This document shows, one piece after another, positions 35,531 through 48,304 of a DNA stretch of 64,000 nt. The stretch is from Hypericum androsaemum (Eukaryota > Streptophyta > Magnoliopsida > Malpighiales > Hypericaceae): the NCBI GenBank assembly GCA_963995505.1, contig OZ023190.1, positions 9,790,162 through 9,854,161 of the forward strand, read 5' to 3'. Each line of letters begins with the position of its first letter. The first letter of the stretch is position 1. The notes under the pieces were generated by a model. It did not search any database, had not been told where the DNA came from, and saw only the letters and a list, made by a program, of their open reading frames with translations. The position numbers were made by a program, and so were the translations under genes.

Positions 35531-35788
35531 TCAACAAGCAGGCATCCAATGGTGTGGCCTCTAATGTTTTGACCTCAATAAGTATGTCAAGGCACGTACG
35601 TACGCGGCAGAGTCCTCGTGATCCGAAGCAGGTAAGTTAGCAAACTTCCCGGGGCGGCTCTTGCAGCTAAAAGCTGCCATCATCCTCTTCAGGGAGTGAA
35701 CATGTATAGTGAAGACACTTTAGGCTAACATATGTGTAATTCCGCTCTCGAAGTCCCTCTAGACATGGACTGGTCTTTGTGTTGAGTA

Positions 35789-35794
35789 AATAAA
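35789..35794 (+). terminator. Polyadenylation signal of GBSSI
   Basis: AATAAA about 260 bases after the stop codon, followed by a T/G-rich stretch (GGATTAGTTAGTTTGGCG). It is the only canonical signal close to the gene end. Confidence 0.6.
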
Positions 35795-35970
35795 ATTCTC
35801 GTCTGGATTAGTTAGTTTGGCGTTTTCAAATAATTATATACTCCCAAGAAGACGATATACAAATAAATCCCAAGAAAGCCACGGTAATGTTCCGAGGAAT
35901 ATTATTGTTCTTATCACCAAAAAAAAAAAGAATATCATTGTTCTGAGAAACGAGATTTTCGATAAACATT

Positions 35971-36457
35971 TAGGAATGGCAACGGACGACTTGGTAGGAT
36001 TGATAGATCTTTATTTTTTTTAGGGTGGACTTAGATGCTTACCCTTATTCTTTTTAAAACTAAGGATTCGAGGAGGATCGGAAGTCTTGAAAAATTGGGC
36101 AAGATAAAGGTGACCAGCGGGTCTATGTTATTTAAAAATTAATTTATTAAAAAAAAATCTATCATTTTGATTGTTCTCAAATAACAAGCGGACACTAAAA
36201 AATATGAATACAATTAGTCTATTCATTAAAACAAATCAATATAAAAAAATCAAAGAAACAAATCCAAAAAAATTAAAGTTCGGGTAAGATCAGGAGCATG
36301 ATCCTATAGATCCATATTCTTACCCATACCCTTATCCTTTTAAAATATAAAGATCCGGATGGAGTCCGAGTTCTAACCTGATTAAAGTCAACGAGTTTTG
36401 TACTCTACGGGTCTGAATTCAGGTAGCTCTTTGGATAAGGGTCGAATTGCCATTCCT
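35971..36457. mobile_element. hAT-like MITE
   Basis: The left end TAGGAATGGCAAC and the right end, read in reverse (AGGAATGGCAATTCG), form short terminal inverted repeats of the kind seen in plant hAT elements. Flanking 8-mers TAAACATT (35963-35970) and TAAAAATT (36458-36465) agree at seven of eight bases, as an aged target duplication. The interior repeats TTACCCTTAT/ATAAGGGT words in both orientations and has no transposase. It is a non-autonomous copy of about 0.49 kb. Confidence 0.55.
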
Positions 36458-36478
36458 TAAAAATTCATTTACCAAAAT

Positions 36479-36529
<51 letters not shown>

Positions 36530-36530
36530 A
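36479..36530. repeat. AT dinucleotide microsatellite
   Basis: About 26 TA units with one interruption (ATTAT near 36503). It is likely to vary in length between individuals. Confidence 0.95.
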
Positions 36531-36922
36531 AAGTTAACTAGTACATGTTTTAATTAATTCATCAAGTTGTAACCAACCAACCAACAACTACTACAATTAA
36601 TTATGTAATGAGTGAAGGTGACAACAAAGCTTCGTGCATACGTACATACATGCATGAATACATAATGTGCCATCTCTTGATTTAACTCGACGCTAAAAAT
36701 CAATCGGACGTCATTGAGGGTGGGGCACTGGATTGGGTACAGACCAAACGAAAATGGTCTGTACTGTCTGGAATAAATTAGAGCCATTAGATTGGGTCAT
36801 TTTAAGTCATATGTTATATCTGACGGTTAATATTCAAGTAGTATTTATGACATTTTGTTAATTTTTTAATCTCTCTCTCCACCTTCCCTGTCTTCTCTCT
36901 ACCCTCTCATCCATGTCCTCTC

Positions 36923-37278
36923 TCTCACGGACTTTTATCGAACACTTGGTGGACAAGGAAACAAACTACTAGTCATCTGTTATAAGCTGAAAAAGAACTT
37001 ATCCAGCTGGCACGAGTGACAGCTCGTAAGCGGATGATTGGGGAATTTAGGTGGGAAAGAGTACAAGCTGGCAAACTGTTAGCTCGAGCGGAAAGACTCG
37101 AAAGACAGTTAGACGGTTACAGGAAAATTACTAATAAATGCCTAAACTTCTAATTGTAATTCATTCCAGTACATTTTGATAATTCTCAATAATATCCTTC
37201 CCCCCTTTCTACTCTCTCTCTCTCTCTAATTTTTCTTCTTCCCCTAATTCTACCATTCTTGGACCTCGAATCTTGACA
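36923..37278 (+). repeat. Reina-like element 5' LTR
   Basis: 356 bp ending AATCTTGACA. It is followed by the primer site TGGTATCAGAGC at 37281-37292, complementary to initiator tRNA-Met. It shares CACTTGGTGGACAAGGAA, GATAATTCTCAATAATATCC and ACCTCGAATCTTGACA with the 3' LTR. Confidence 0.92.
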
Positions 37279-37302
37279 TTTGGTATCAGAGCTCGCATCC
37301 AC

Positions 37303-40300
37303 CATGGATACGCGTTGGAAGACAGTCGATGATCAATTTAAGAAAATGGACAAGAAGTTTACTTCTCTATTAGAGGAATTCGCTAGCAGCAAGCTTGAAG
37401 CTCGTGAGCATTTTGAGAAGATGGAACAGAACCATGAGAAGCTTGAGAAATCTTATGATCAGCTGATGTTTATGCAAATGGATATACACAACTGGTTATG
37501 GATGAAGCACGCGGAGAAAGGGATCTTGGGTTCGCCACCCATTATCACAACTCCTCCAGCTCATTCAGTAGAGATTCAGAAGGAACCGACGAAGGAGATG
37601 AGTTTCCCGTGGGTCTAGACTCCGCCTTTTTCAAACAAGGGTGGCACTCCATCCCTCAGGTTAGACTTTTCAACCTTTACTCTGACTAATCCCTGAGGAT
37701 GGTTGAGTAGATGCGAGAAATTTTTCTCAGTTTATAAGGTGGAGGAAGAGTTTAACCACCTTCGTCAGACGGGTAGCGTTGGTGATTATGTGAGAAATTT
37801 TGAGGAGTTGCGTGGGTTGATGTTGAGGGAGAATCCTAGTCTATTGGAGCAGTACTTTACCCACTCATTTGTTGGGGCTTATCTGACTCGATTAAGCCAT
37901 TGGTCCACACTCATGAACCTGCTATGCTTGGGGCTGCCATTGTGAAGGCTCAGTTACATGAGTTGGCTCTCAAAGCAGCTCAGAGGTCATAAGGAAGCAG
38001 GTACTCTTAAGGTGGTTTGAGTTCTAGAGCGAGGAGTGGTGGCAAAAAGTCGAACAGCTTGGGGGCAGGTTCTGGAGCAAAACCTGCTACGGGACAAGTG
38101 TCGAACAGCTGGGGGCAAAGACGAAGGACCTTATTGTTACACTTGTGGTGCTGATTAGTTTAAGGGGCACGTATGTAAGCTCAAAAAGGAAGGGATCTAT
38201 GTTTTGGATGAAGAAGATTGCGAGGAGGAAGAGCAATCACCATTAGGGGACGATAGTGGGGTTGTAGAACTTTTTCTATGCATTCTATCAATGGCAGCAT
38301 TGGGAGTGGGACTTTGAAGTTGAAGGGTAGGATCAAGAACAAACCAGTCTTGATCTTGTTAGACACTAGAAGCACTGCTACTTTTATTAAATTAAAGTTA
38401 GTGGAGGAACTGAGCTTAGATGTGATCGAAACATCTGGGATGACCATTTCTCTAGCAGATGCATCCATAGTTTCTTGCAGTAGAATGTGTTCGGATGTTT
38501 CCTGGGAGATGGGAGAAAGCACCTTCAAGTTTGACTTCAAGATTTTAGAGTTAAGCACTTATGATTTTTTCTTGGGGATGGACTGGTTGCAGGGTTGTAA
38601 TCCAGTATTATTTGACTTTGTGAAAGCTGAGGCCACCATCAGGAATAAGGGTCATGACATTGTGTTAAAGGGGTATAGAAATTCTAAACCGAAGGGCATT
38701 GCAGAGCTCAATTTTTGGACTGCAACATCATTGAATTTAGAGATGCGAAAGAGTCAAGCTCGTGAGTTAATGTTACTCACTTGGTATGGTGTGGGAGAAA
38801 TGCTGAGATCAGTACTGTTAGTGAGCAAGACTTGATGTTCAAGGATGCGTTTGGTACCGCATTTGGTGAAGGATTTAAATTGCAGTTTTGTTCTCTGCTG
38901 TAACAACACCAGAACCTGTTCCAAGAACCAACTTCTTTGCCTCCTCAGAGAAGTTATGATCATGATATTCCATTACTACCTGGTACTAATCCAATCTCTA
39001 AATGACCATATAGATATCTGCACTTCTAGAAAAAGGAGATGGAAAACCAAGTAGAAGCTTTATTGAAGTTGGGTTTCATACAAGACAGTGAAAGTCCCTT
39101 TGCTTCACCAGTCTTGTTAGTAAAGAAAAAGGACGGGACTTGGTGTATGTGCATTGACTATCATTAATTAAATAATAAAACAGTCAAGAACAAGTACCTC
39201 ATACCCATCATAGATGACCTTTTGGATGAATTACATGGTGCAAGTGTATTCTTGAAGCTTGATTCGAGGGCGGGATATCATCATATCAAAATAAAGGAGC
39301 AGGATATAGCTAAGACAGCTTTTTAAACACATCATGGTGACTTTGAATTCAAGGTAATGCCTTTTGGATTGACCAATGCACCTGCTACATTTTAGTCCGT
39401 AATGAACAAGACCTTTGCTCCTTACCTGAGGAAGTTTGTGTTAGTTTTCTTTGATGATATCTTGGTTTATAGCACAGATGAATACACACATTTGGATCAC
39501 TTGTGTAGTGTCTTTCAGTTGCTGCAGCAAGAAAGTTTCTTCGTTAAATTATCTAAATGCTATTTTAGGTTCAACTATGTTGATTACTTGGGACATGTGA
39601 TCTTTGGAGAGGAGGTGAGTAATGATCCTAAGAAGGTTGTGGTTGTGTGAGCTTGGCCAACCACTTCTAGTGTGAAAGATTTACGAGGGTTTCTAGGATT
39701 GACTGGTTATTATCATAAGTTCATTTGTGGTTATGCAACTATTGCCAGACCTTTATTTAACCTCTTTAAGAAATATGGTTTCAAATGGGATGAGGAAACA
39801 ACTAGAGCATTTAATGAGTTGAAAGAACTGGTGATTTTAGCTCCAGTTCTTACCTATCCAGATTTTGCACAACCTTTCGTGTTAGAGACTGATGCATCAG
39901 ATTATGGGGTTGGTGCGGTGTTGTTCTAGTAGGGTCATCCAATTGCTTACCTAAGTCAAGCTTTGGGACCTAGGAATACAGTATGTCAATTTACGAGAAA
40001 GAACATTTAGCTGTACTACTTGCAGTGGCTAAGTGGAGGCATTATCTGGAGGGCCGTCCTTTTGTGATTAAGACAGATCATTAGAGTTTAAAATTTCTGA
40101 TTGAGCAAAAACTGCACACTAATCTACAGAAGAAGGGAGTTTCTAGGTTGATGGGTCTTGATTTTACAATTGAATACAAGCGAAGACTTGACAACAAAGC
40201 TGCAGATGCACTCTCGAGAGTGAAATTGGATGGTTCTGAGCAGCAAACTTTAGAGGAGAGTTCAGCAATCATAGTGGTTATGCCTGACTGGTTATTACAG

Positions 40301-43300
40301 GTGGAGAAGGGCTATGATGGTGATGAGGATATCCACTAGTTGCTGCAAATTTTGACATTTCCCTAGGAAGCCTGCAATACTATGCTTCACAGCAAGGCGT
40401 ACTTCGCTACAAGCAGAGAGTGGTGATAGGGGGAGTTGGTTCTCTGCGATCTGACATATTCCATCAGCTTCATTGCTCAGCTACTGGAGGGCATTCAGGT
40501 ATTCTTGTGACTAATAAAAAAATTAAGAAGCATTTTTTTGGGAAAAGGATGAAGGAAGATATCAAAGAATGGGTGAGAAATTATGATATTTGTCAGCGTT
40601 GCAAGTCAAAAAATGTCCCTTATCTTAGGTTACTACGGCCATTTGAGATTTCGGAGGGTGCATGGCGCAGCACAGCCTTGGATTTTATAGAAGGTTTGCC
40701 CAAATCAGGAAGGAAATATATTATTATGGTGGTGGTGGATCGGTTGACTAAGTATGGTCATTTTATCCCTCTTTCCCATCCATTTATAGCATTGCAGGTG
40801 GGGCATTTGCTGTTTGATAATGTCTGCAAATTGTATGGTTTACCTGAAACTATTATGTTCGATCGTGATCGGATCTTCAACAGCAATGTGTGGCAGACGC
40901 TTTTCAAATACTGGGGGGTGAAGCTTCACTTAAGCTCAGCTTATCATCCTCAATCAGATGGCCAGACTAAAATATAAATCAGTGTTTAGAGAACTACCTA
41001 AGGAGTATGTGTAATCTGAAACCAACAAGCTGGGAACACTAGGTATCAATGGCTGAGTATTGGTATAATTCTTGCTATCACTCTACACTGAAAAGCTCTC
41101 CTTTTGAGGTGCTGTATGGGTATGCACCTCCATTGTTATCAAGAATTTAAGGAGAGCAATTATATGTTAGTTGATGAGTGGCTTTTTGGGTCCACCTTGC
41201 AATAATAGGGAGTACGGGTATAATGTCGAACCACAAGGAATGGGTTCAAACATCTCGAGTGAGATACGATTAAGATTAGGTTAATTAGTATTTTTAAAAA
41301 AGTTTGGGTGAAGCAAGCAATGACAAAGCTTAAGTTAAAAGGGTATAAAGATAATTTAAATAAAATTGGGCTAGGTGCCCTTCGTACATCCCTACGTTCT
41401 TGGTCTCTCTTGGGCTTTTATGTCCGTGGTGGGCCTAGGTGAACTAAGGCATGGCACTTCACTGCTAAGTACTTCATGCCACAAAGAAGGTACTAGGGGG
41501 GTCCCGGCGAGAACGTCACTCACACCCAATGTTGGTAAGTTGTCAACCTCACCTAGGTGTCGAGACTACCACTCTTGCGCTCATAAACCTCACTCATTAA
41601 TGCACTACTCTTGGGCCAACTACACACTACCATTTCTGGCAAAGTCCATTTTTACGGCTAAGTCTGTCGGGTTATGTATAGTCTAGCGGTTAGGCTTTTC
41701 CATGCTCCCTTTTAAGGCTAAATACTTCAGATCATGCTATAATTGATTGGGAAGGACTCTAGGTCGTTACTAGTACTACTCACCCTAGGTTCCAACGGAG
41801 GTCCGTTACCTAACATATTACAACCACTAATCACTAAAGGTTAAGCCCATTCGAAACTAAGTATTTTGGAAGCATTAAGGCATCCGACCCAAAAGAAAAC
41901 TACTCACACATCATCATTTAATTAAAACGATAATGCATGAAAGGGAACAATATCACAAAAGCATAATTAAAAGAAAGAGATAGGGAATGCTCAATCGTGG
42001 TAAAGAGCCACTCGATCCTCTCCTGACATCCACTCCTTGCTCCTTGAGCTGCTCCTTCAACTACTTAAAAACCCTCAGTTTAAGTTCTTATGTCAAGGCT
42101 TACAAAATGAGAGGTTGAGGGGGGTATTTATAGAGAAGTCTCCCCCTCAATCTTAAAATAAGGTAAAAAAGTCCAAAAAGCCCTCAAAATATCTAGTTCT
42201 CCCTGGCAAAATTTGGCAAAACTGTCGTCTAGTGCAAGTTGCGCCATCCGACAAACTGATCTGGTGGGCGATTCTGGGTCTTGGGCACCGACTGGCAGGT
42301 GCAAACTTCAGTGGGCGATTCCGCAGACTTCAGTGGACGATTCTGCCAACTGGTGGGCAATTTTACCGTTCGACAGGTTCTTTGTGAAAAGCTCACCTCC
42401 ATTCTCTCTAAACATTGCTCGGGGGGCTGGGCCACCGTCCGGTGGGACACAGAGGGTTGAGAAAAATCAGGATGAAGTCCTCATACCGTCCGTCAGGGGA
42501 CCACCGTTCGGCATGTTCCTGAAGGAGAGACGTCGACCGGTGCAATTTTGTTGTTCGACGATTGCAGCTTGGTTCCTGCTAGCTATCTCTCGGCCTGACT
42601 CTTCCAACGCTCGCCTCTTCTCACTTGATCCTCGCATCCCTACAAAATCCTCCTCCAAAAGATACGAAGACAAAAGGGTGAAACCATTCTAGGCAACAGA
42701 CCTAAGAATGGCATAAAATGACTCCAAAAGACTCAAAAATAGGTTTAATTGACCCTGAAATAAGGTGACAAAGTAAGTGTTTCTTACGCTCATCAGTAGT
42801 TATAGAGTTAGTCACTAAACAGGCTTAGATGATCCGCATTTTGAGAGAAAATTTGCATCAAACTCAGTCTCGCATGAAGGTTTTTGCTAACAAGAAGAAG
42901 AGTGAGAGGAAATTTGATGTTGGTGACCTGGTGTTCTTGCGGCTGCAGCCATACAGATAAGTGTCCCTTGCTATAAGGAAGAATTTTAAGTTGTCAGCGA
43001 AGTACTTTGGCCCATATCCGGTGATTGAAAAGATAGGTTCAGTGGCATACAAACTGCAGCTACCTCCATCAAGTTCCATTCATCCTATATTTCATATGTC
43101 TTTGTTTAAAAGGAAGGTTGTGTAGGGGTGTATTGCAGTAACCAACCCACCAGTGACTACCGCAGATGGACAGTTGAAGCTTGAATCAGAATTAGTGAAT
43201 GGGAGGAGAATGGTCAAGCACAACAACCAAACCATTATTCATGTTTTGATTAAATGGGCTAATTTGGATACAGAGGAGTCTACTTGGAAAGATTACTTTG

Positions 43301-43362
43301 CAATTACTTCCCAGTTTCCAGTTGTGAGAGGCCTCAATCAAGCTTTTTCACCTCATCTTTGA
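37303..43362 (+). pseudogene. Reina-like gag-pol polyprotein, degenerate
   Basis: Gag starts MDTRWKTVDDQFKKMDKK (37303), but its middle and zinc knuckle are shortened (37618-38160). The protease region reads LILLDTRSTATFIK (38350-38390; DSGST expected) and FLGMDWLQG. Reverse transcriptase has KKKDGTWCMCIDYH, KVMPFGLTNAPATF and VFFDDILVYS (39125-39475). RNase H has [14 protein letters not shown] and DNKAADALSR (39888-40215). Integrase has an HHCC-like motif (40460-40610), DFIEGLPKSGRKYIIMVVVD, and SAYHPQSDGQT near 40960. After the insert the frame resumes (VFANKKKSERKFDVGDLVF) and ends in a chromodomain-like HVLIKWANLDTEESTWKDY (43240-43296). Stops occur in almost every domain. Confidence 0.9.
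41172..42795 (-). mobile_element. Probable solo LTR inserted in the Reina-like integrase region
   Basis: The 1,624-bp insert starts TGATGAG and ends CTCATCA, interrupting the pol frame between the integrase core and the chromodomain. Flanking 5-mers TTAGT (41167-41171) and GTAGT (42796-42800) fit an aged target duplication with one change. On the - strand it reads as an LTR: it begins TGATGAGCGTAAG, like the LTR at 60270, and has a TATA box (CTATAAATA near 42130-42122). No internal retrotransposon domain is present, so a solo LTR left by LTR-LTR recombination is the best explanation. Confidence 0.7.
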
Positions 43363-43391
43363 GGACAAGGATGCTTTCAAGGAAGGGAACT

Positions 43392-43712
43392 TGTCATGGA
43401 CTTTTATCTAACACTTGGTGGACAAGGAAATAAACGACTGGTCGTCTGTTATAAGCTAGTCGTCTGTTATAAATGACTAGCTGGCACAGGTGACAACTTA
43501 TAAGCGGATGATTGGGGGATTTAGGCAGGAAACAGTACAGTTAGACGGTTACAGAGAAATTACTAACAAATGCTTGAACTTCTAATTGTCATTCATTCCA
43601 GTACATTTTGATAATTCTCAATAATATCCTTCCCCCCTTTCTACTTTCTTTCTCTCTCTAATTTATTCTTCTTCCCTTTAATTTTACCATTCTTGGACCT
43701 CGAATCTTGACA
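43392..43712 (+). repeat. Reina-like element 3' LTR
   Basis: 321 bp, TGTCATGGAC to CTTGACA, preceded by the polypurine tract CAAGGAAGGGAACT. It is about 35 bp shorter than the 5' LTR, with a small internal duplication of GACTGGTCGTCTGTTATAAG-type sequence near 43440 and a gap further on. Confidence 0.92.
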
Positions 43713-43717
43713 CTCTC

Positions 43718-44200
43718 TTCGGGGGAAATCAAACTAAAAACACGACAGCAGTGGCAGACTATAGCAGGCGGTGAAACGACTGGAGGTGGGCATCAGATGG
43801 AGAGCTTTTTGCAGTGCTGAGTAATGGTGCACCGTCGTCTGGCCGTAGATCACACAAACCCTGACCTGAAAAGGGAAGTCGCTTGTGTTCTCTTTTCTTC
43901 GCGATGACGACAGATCTGACCGACTGGCCATCTAAGTATAGAGGCATTGGTGGTTCATCGGACGATGAAGTGGGCAGCGTCGTCAGGGAATTTGACGGAG
44001 GCGGCGGCATAAGGTGTTGGAGGTTCGTCGCTTGTGTTGTCTTCTCTTTACGTTGACCAGCGGGGTTAGAGATCTCAACCATGCTATCCACCGACAAGGT
44101 CTCTATCCCATTTAGGTGGAATCGCCCGCTCTCCGGGGGCAAACACGTGGGCTAGGACCCCATCGAATAGTTCCCATCATTGTGGTCTAGGTAATTGTCG
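43718..44200 (-). other. GC-richer gene-like fragment, not recognised
   Basis: The - strand holds an open stretch of 127 codons (44142-43759) that is Ser/Pro-rich (LQHLMPPPPSNS, SSSDEPPMPLYLDG) with no family I know. On the + side the same sequence continues the CT-rich leader-like sequence found left of the Reina-like element (36880-36922), so the gypsy element split a pre-existing CT-rich leader-plus-coding fragment. It may be a gene piece captured by an older DNA transposon. Confidence 0.3.
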
Positions 44201-44278
44201 AACGGTTCCTCGAGCAAAAAAGACGAAGGGTTTTTTCTATTGTTAGATGCACTAAATAATTAATTAAACAATATATTG

Positions 44279-44562
44279 GTTACGATAATGACATGAAAGT
44301 TACGATTAATGGTATTCTCGGGTATGATTAATGGCATACTTGGTTACAAATAATGGCATACCTGGTTACGATAAATGGCCTTCTTGATTATGACTAATAG
44401 TATGCCAGGTTACGAATATTGGCATGGATAGTTACTAATAATGGTATGCCCGGTTACAAATAATGGCATGGTCGGTTACAAAAAATAGCATGCCCAATTA
44501 CGAATAATGGCATGCAAGGTTACGAATAATGGCATGCCCGGTTACTAATAATGGCATTCCCA
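44279..44562 (+). repeat. 22-bp tandem array, about 13 copies
   Basis: The unit is close to GTTACGAATAATGGCATGCC plus two bases, repeated head to tail with 10-25 per cent differences between copies. It is non-coding as far as can be seen. The period is the same as the two arrays at 49.3-51.9 kb, although the unit sequence is different. Confidence 0.92.
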
Positions 44563-45899
44563 ATTTGTTTCATGTCTATGCGCCCACATGTCCTATCCGG
44601 CTATCCTTTCTCCCATGCGCCAGTCATTGGATTTCCTGCCACACGTGTGGGCCATTGTCAGTTTTTCCCCTAGTTTAAATGGTACCGAATACTCCATTAT
44701 GTACCCAATCAGAGTCTTGAGGCGTGGTGGAGCCATGAGTTGTTGGAGAAAAGGCATCGAGAGCAAATATTTCAACGGTAGAGAAGGTTATATTTTTTAT
44801 ATTCGTAAGATGTGAACTCAAAATTTTTTAAGTGTATCTGATATCAAGGATGGGTAAAGTAAATGGCAAGGTGGGGTTGGATGCTTTTATAAAATGTCAA
44901 TCTAAATCAACGTTAAACTATAAACCAATATTTTAAAAACTATAGTACGAACTAAAAGGTATTTGGCCTAGCGATACAAGGTGTATATTGAAGAAGGTCC
45001 AAGATTCAAACGTTGAAAAATTATACTTGGTGTGAAAATTTACCTTTTAGAGAAATGATGGTCTGACCAGTGCCCAGACCAGTCAGACCGTTATCCAGAA
45101 TCAATCCCTAGTCAATTTTTTACTAAAACCAGAGAGCGGTTTGACCGCTCAAAATCTAGGCGAATTACCCTGTCAGGCACCTTCGGATGACCCAGTTCGT
45201 GCGAAACAAGAAAATTAATGTTTATTTTTTATTTTATCTTATTTAATTAAGAACCACACCCGGAGCATGTACATAATCTTTGGATCACAATAAACTTATA
45301 TTTTTTTAACAATTCTCGATAATTTGTCAACTAAGTTGAGCAAATTTGATTAATATGTCAAACAAGAAAACTCAAATCATCATCTTCATTTACTTCTAGA
45401 ACTTAAATTAATGTTTGAAGACTTTTTTGGATAAATTGTGTACCAAAGTTGGTAAATATTTGAACTTATTTGATATTTTATCATTTTTTGCTAAATTAAA
45501 TTTATTTCACTTTATGTAATAATCATATAAGTATAAAAGAAAAAGTTTTGGTCCGACCAATGGTCTGACCGGATAGATCCGGTGGGCTAGAAAATTTAAG
45601 ATTTTCGAGTTGCCTAGAAGTTCGGTTTTATAAATATTGCTATAAACATTTTAGTTAACAAAAAAAATACAGATTTTCATTGAGCCAAAATCCTTGTTTC
45701 GAATGCATCCAGTCCTAGTTTGGATCAAATTGAGGAACATTCCTTCAACTTGGTGGGGCTTTTTGGCGACAGAATTGACGTATGGCATGAAAAGGAGGGC
45801 TGACTTGCACTGACTTATACAGCTGAATTGACTCCCACTATGTGGACGGAATTGACGTTTGAGTGCGGATGGGAGCTCTGGCTAGTTGAGCTAGCATTC
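44563..45899. other. AT-rich sequence, no gene supported
   Basis: Includes short GGTCTGACC / GGTCCGACC words near 45060-45110 and 45550, like those in the MULE region. A 10-base word ATTGGGTACA on the - strand near 44710 also occurs on + near 36732, which could be worn terminal inverted repeats of an element that enclosed the Reina-like insertion. No reading frame of interest. Confidence 0.35.
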
Positions 45900-47852
45900 T
45901 AGTTCGACTAAGAGCAAGAATAAATCTCTCCAGCCGAATGCACAGGTTGATAGCTCTTCTACGAGCAAGTACATGGCCTCAGATGAGTTGAGGGAGGCTC
46001 GAAGGGCGGCTTATGTTGCTGTAGGTGGTGTATTGTCAAAAAATGCCTCGAAAACAAAGAGCGCGAGTTCGCAGAATTCCAAACATACAAGATTAACTTC
46101 AGCCTAGTTTCCTCGGCAAGGGGATCCCGAGCTTGGAGTCGATGCAACTAGTGCTACAGAGTCCTTTACTATCTTTATTGGATCAGGCTTCTGCTTTACC
46201 ATCTATGTGATCCCAGTTCTCAGGGAAACTGAAGTAGTAGGGGTGTCGGACACTAATGAGCCTTCGATGCTACACATGTCAAAAATGGTTAAGATATTCA
46301 TCATTTTCTCATTACTTAAACCTCTATATATAAGATTGATGTTACATAGAGATTTTCAATGGAAAATAACTTTTAATTAGGTCAACAATGTGGTGAAAAG
46401 GAAAAAAACCAACAATTGGCCTCTTAAGAAAGCTTAAAACATAAAAATCTAACCTAAATAAAATAAAAGTTGTTGAAATTAAATTTTCTAAACAAAACTA
46501 ATACTTTCCATCGTCCGAAAATGTGAAAATCAGATATGAGATCTCATTTTTCCCTGAATGGCAAGTGGTTATGGGTCTAGGACTCTCTCTGCGCTCTATC
46601 TGTAAGACACTTTCAGCGGTTGTACTCAGACAAGGAGGTATGTCGGTCGGTTTCGCGTACTGTAATGGCTTCCATATCATTGATGATGGTCAGCTAGTCG
46701 GGCTATGTGCTCTGGTTACTCGGAGGGATGTCCATGAGAACTTATTTCAGATGGGGCCATACAAGGCCCTTGGTGAGGATGGCTACCAGGCAGTCTTCTT
46801 TCAGCGGTGCTGGGAGATGGTAGGTGATTCAATTTGTGCTAAGGTCTAGGAGTTCTTTTGCACTAGTCGACTCCCCCCACTCCTAAACTCGACAATGATC
46901 ACACTCATTCTCAAGTTTCCCACTCCAGAGATCCTACCCCAGTTTCGGCCTATCAGCCTTGGTAATATTATTTATAATATTATTACTAAGGTCCTCATGA
47001 CCAGGCTAAAGCCTCTCCTGGATACCATGGTTAATTTGGTGCATGCTAGTTTTATCTTGGGTCGATACATGTCAAAAAATGTTGTCAAACTGTGAGAGAC
47101 TATCCATTTAATGTCTCAAAAGGCAGGCCAGATCGGTAGGATGGTTATTAAGCTTCACAGAGAAAGCCTACAAGCATCTCAGTTGGGACTTCCTACGAGA
47201 CACCCTCGTTGTATCGGAGCTCCCGGAGTGCTTCATCGATTGGATTATGGAGTGCATCTCGACAACCATAATGCGTGTCTTATAGAATGGTGGGAAGACA
47301 GAGGAGTTCTCACCATCCAGCGGGTTCTGCAGGGTGATCAGATCTTCCCCTACCTTTTTGTTCAATGCATAGAGTGTCTGTTGCATGCCATAGAATAACT
47401 CGTACATAAGGGATGGTGGATTCTGATTCGACTAACTCGTCGTAGCCCCTTTTTATCCCATCTGGATCTTATACTTATGTGTAGGGTCTTGAAGAATCAA
47501 GTGGTGGTGGTGAGGGACCTCCTACAAGCGTTCTACAATAATTTGGGGAAAAGGTCGCCCTACCTAAGTCAAGGGTCATTGTCTCCCAAAACACCAGCCC
47601 TGAGCTAGCAAGTTAGCTCAATTATTTGATGGGCATCCTAATGACCGTGACCCTCACTCGGAGTCGTCGACAGATGTACTATTACGTCCTGGAGAAGATT
47701 AGGGGTAAGATGGTAGGATGGAAGGTGTGATCGCTTAACATGGTCGGATGCCTGACACTTGTGCACCCGGTGATATCCTCTATCCCATCCCACACTATGC
47801 AGATTGACTTGCTTCATGTTTCCTTGTGTGCAGATATTGACAGATGCATTCT
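45900..47852 (+). mobile_element. LINE (L1-type) ORF2 fragment with reverse transcriptase
   Basis: From about 46750 the translation follows plant L1 reverse transcriptase: MGPYKALGEDGYQAVFFQRC, then PPLLNSTMITLILKFPTPE, QFRPISLGNIIYNIITKVL, and GDQIFPYLFVQCIECLLHAIE (47335-47397). The FADD active-site box region is frame-broken near 47450-47480. It ends with MVGCLTLVHPVISSIPSHTMQ, as in the segment after the RT. A worse-kept part before 46500 may be the end of the endonuclease region. Stops and frameshifts are numerous, and no 5' or 3' end was identified. Confidence 0.85.
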
Positions 47853-48304
47853 AGTTATCGAACATTTAAATTTTAATTTACTTGTTAAAGAATTCAAAAT
47901 GCTAAAAAAAATTAACATATTATTTAATCTAGAAATTTACTTGCAAAGAGTTTGACCTAGCTTTACGAGAAAAGTACATAGATTCCAAACAATAGGAACT
48001 TTAAATGAAAGAAGAAGAACTAAATTGCAAAAGAATAAATAACTACACTCCACAGACCTCCTCTTTGACTCATTTCGGACCCTTTTGAAACCTCATTAAC
48101 TCTATACCTATGCTTTCCTCTCAAATCTACATCATTTATGTATTGTTTAGTTTTCCACGTCCTCTACACTACCTTCCACCACCTTTGGGGCGAGCGCATA
48201 ACCTAGCAATTCCGTTAAACCCTTCGGATCGGCCTCAACCATCAACTCATGCTCCTTATTTATATCTTCTGACTTTGAAAATATCTCATTTTCTACAATA
48301 GTTT
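47853..48304. other. AT-rich junction sequence
   Basis: Recognisable LINE homology stops near 47852. No gene was found here. The last bases (CAATAGTTT, 48296-48304) are the proposed target site of the next element. Confidence 0.4.

Larger units (their letters stand above)
36923..43712 (+). mobile_element. Ty3/gypsy chromovirus (Reina-like), split by a probable solo LTR
   Basis: It runs from TCTCACGG (for TGTCACGG) at 36923 to CTTGACA at 43712, with a perfect target duplication CTCTC at 36918-36922 and 43713-43717. Without the 1.6-kb insert the element is about 5.2 kb. Short LTRs, an initiator-Met primer site and a C-terminal chromodomain fit the Reina clade of chromoviruses; the clade is inferred from size and domain layout. 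Many in-frame stops make it inactive. Confidence 0.92.

Noticed and set aside
36479..36530. Matrix attachment site or origin
   Set aside because: A plain AT microsatellite is sufficient explanation; no further evidence.
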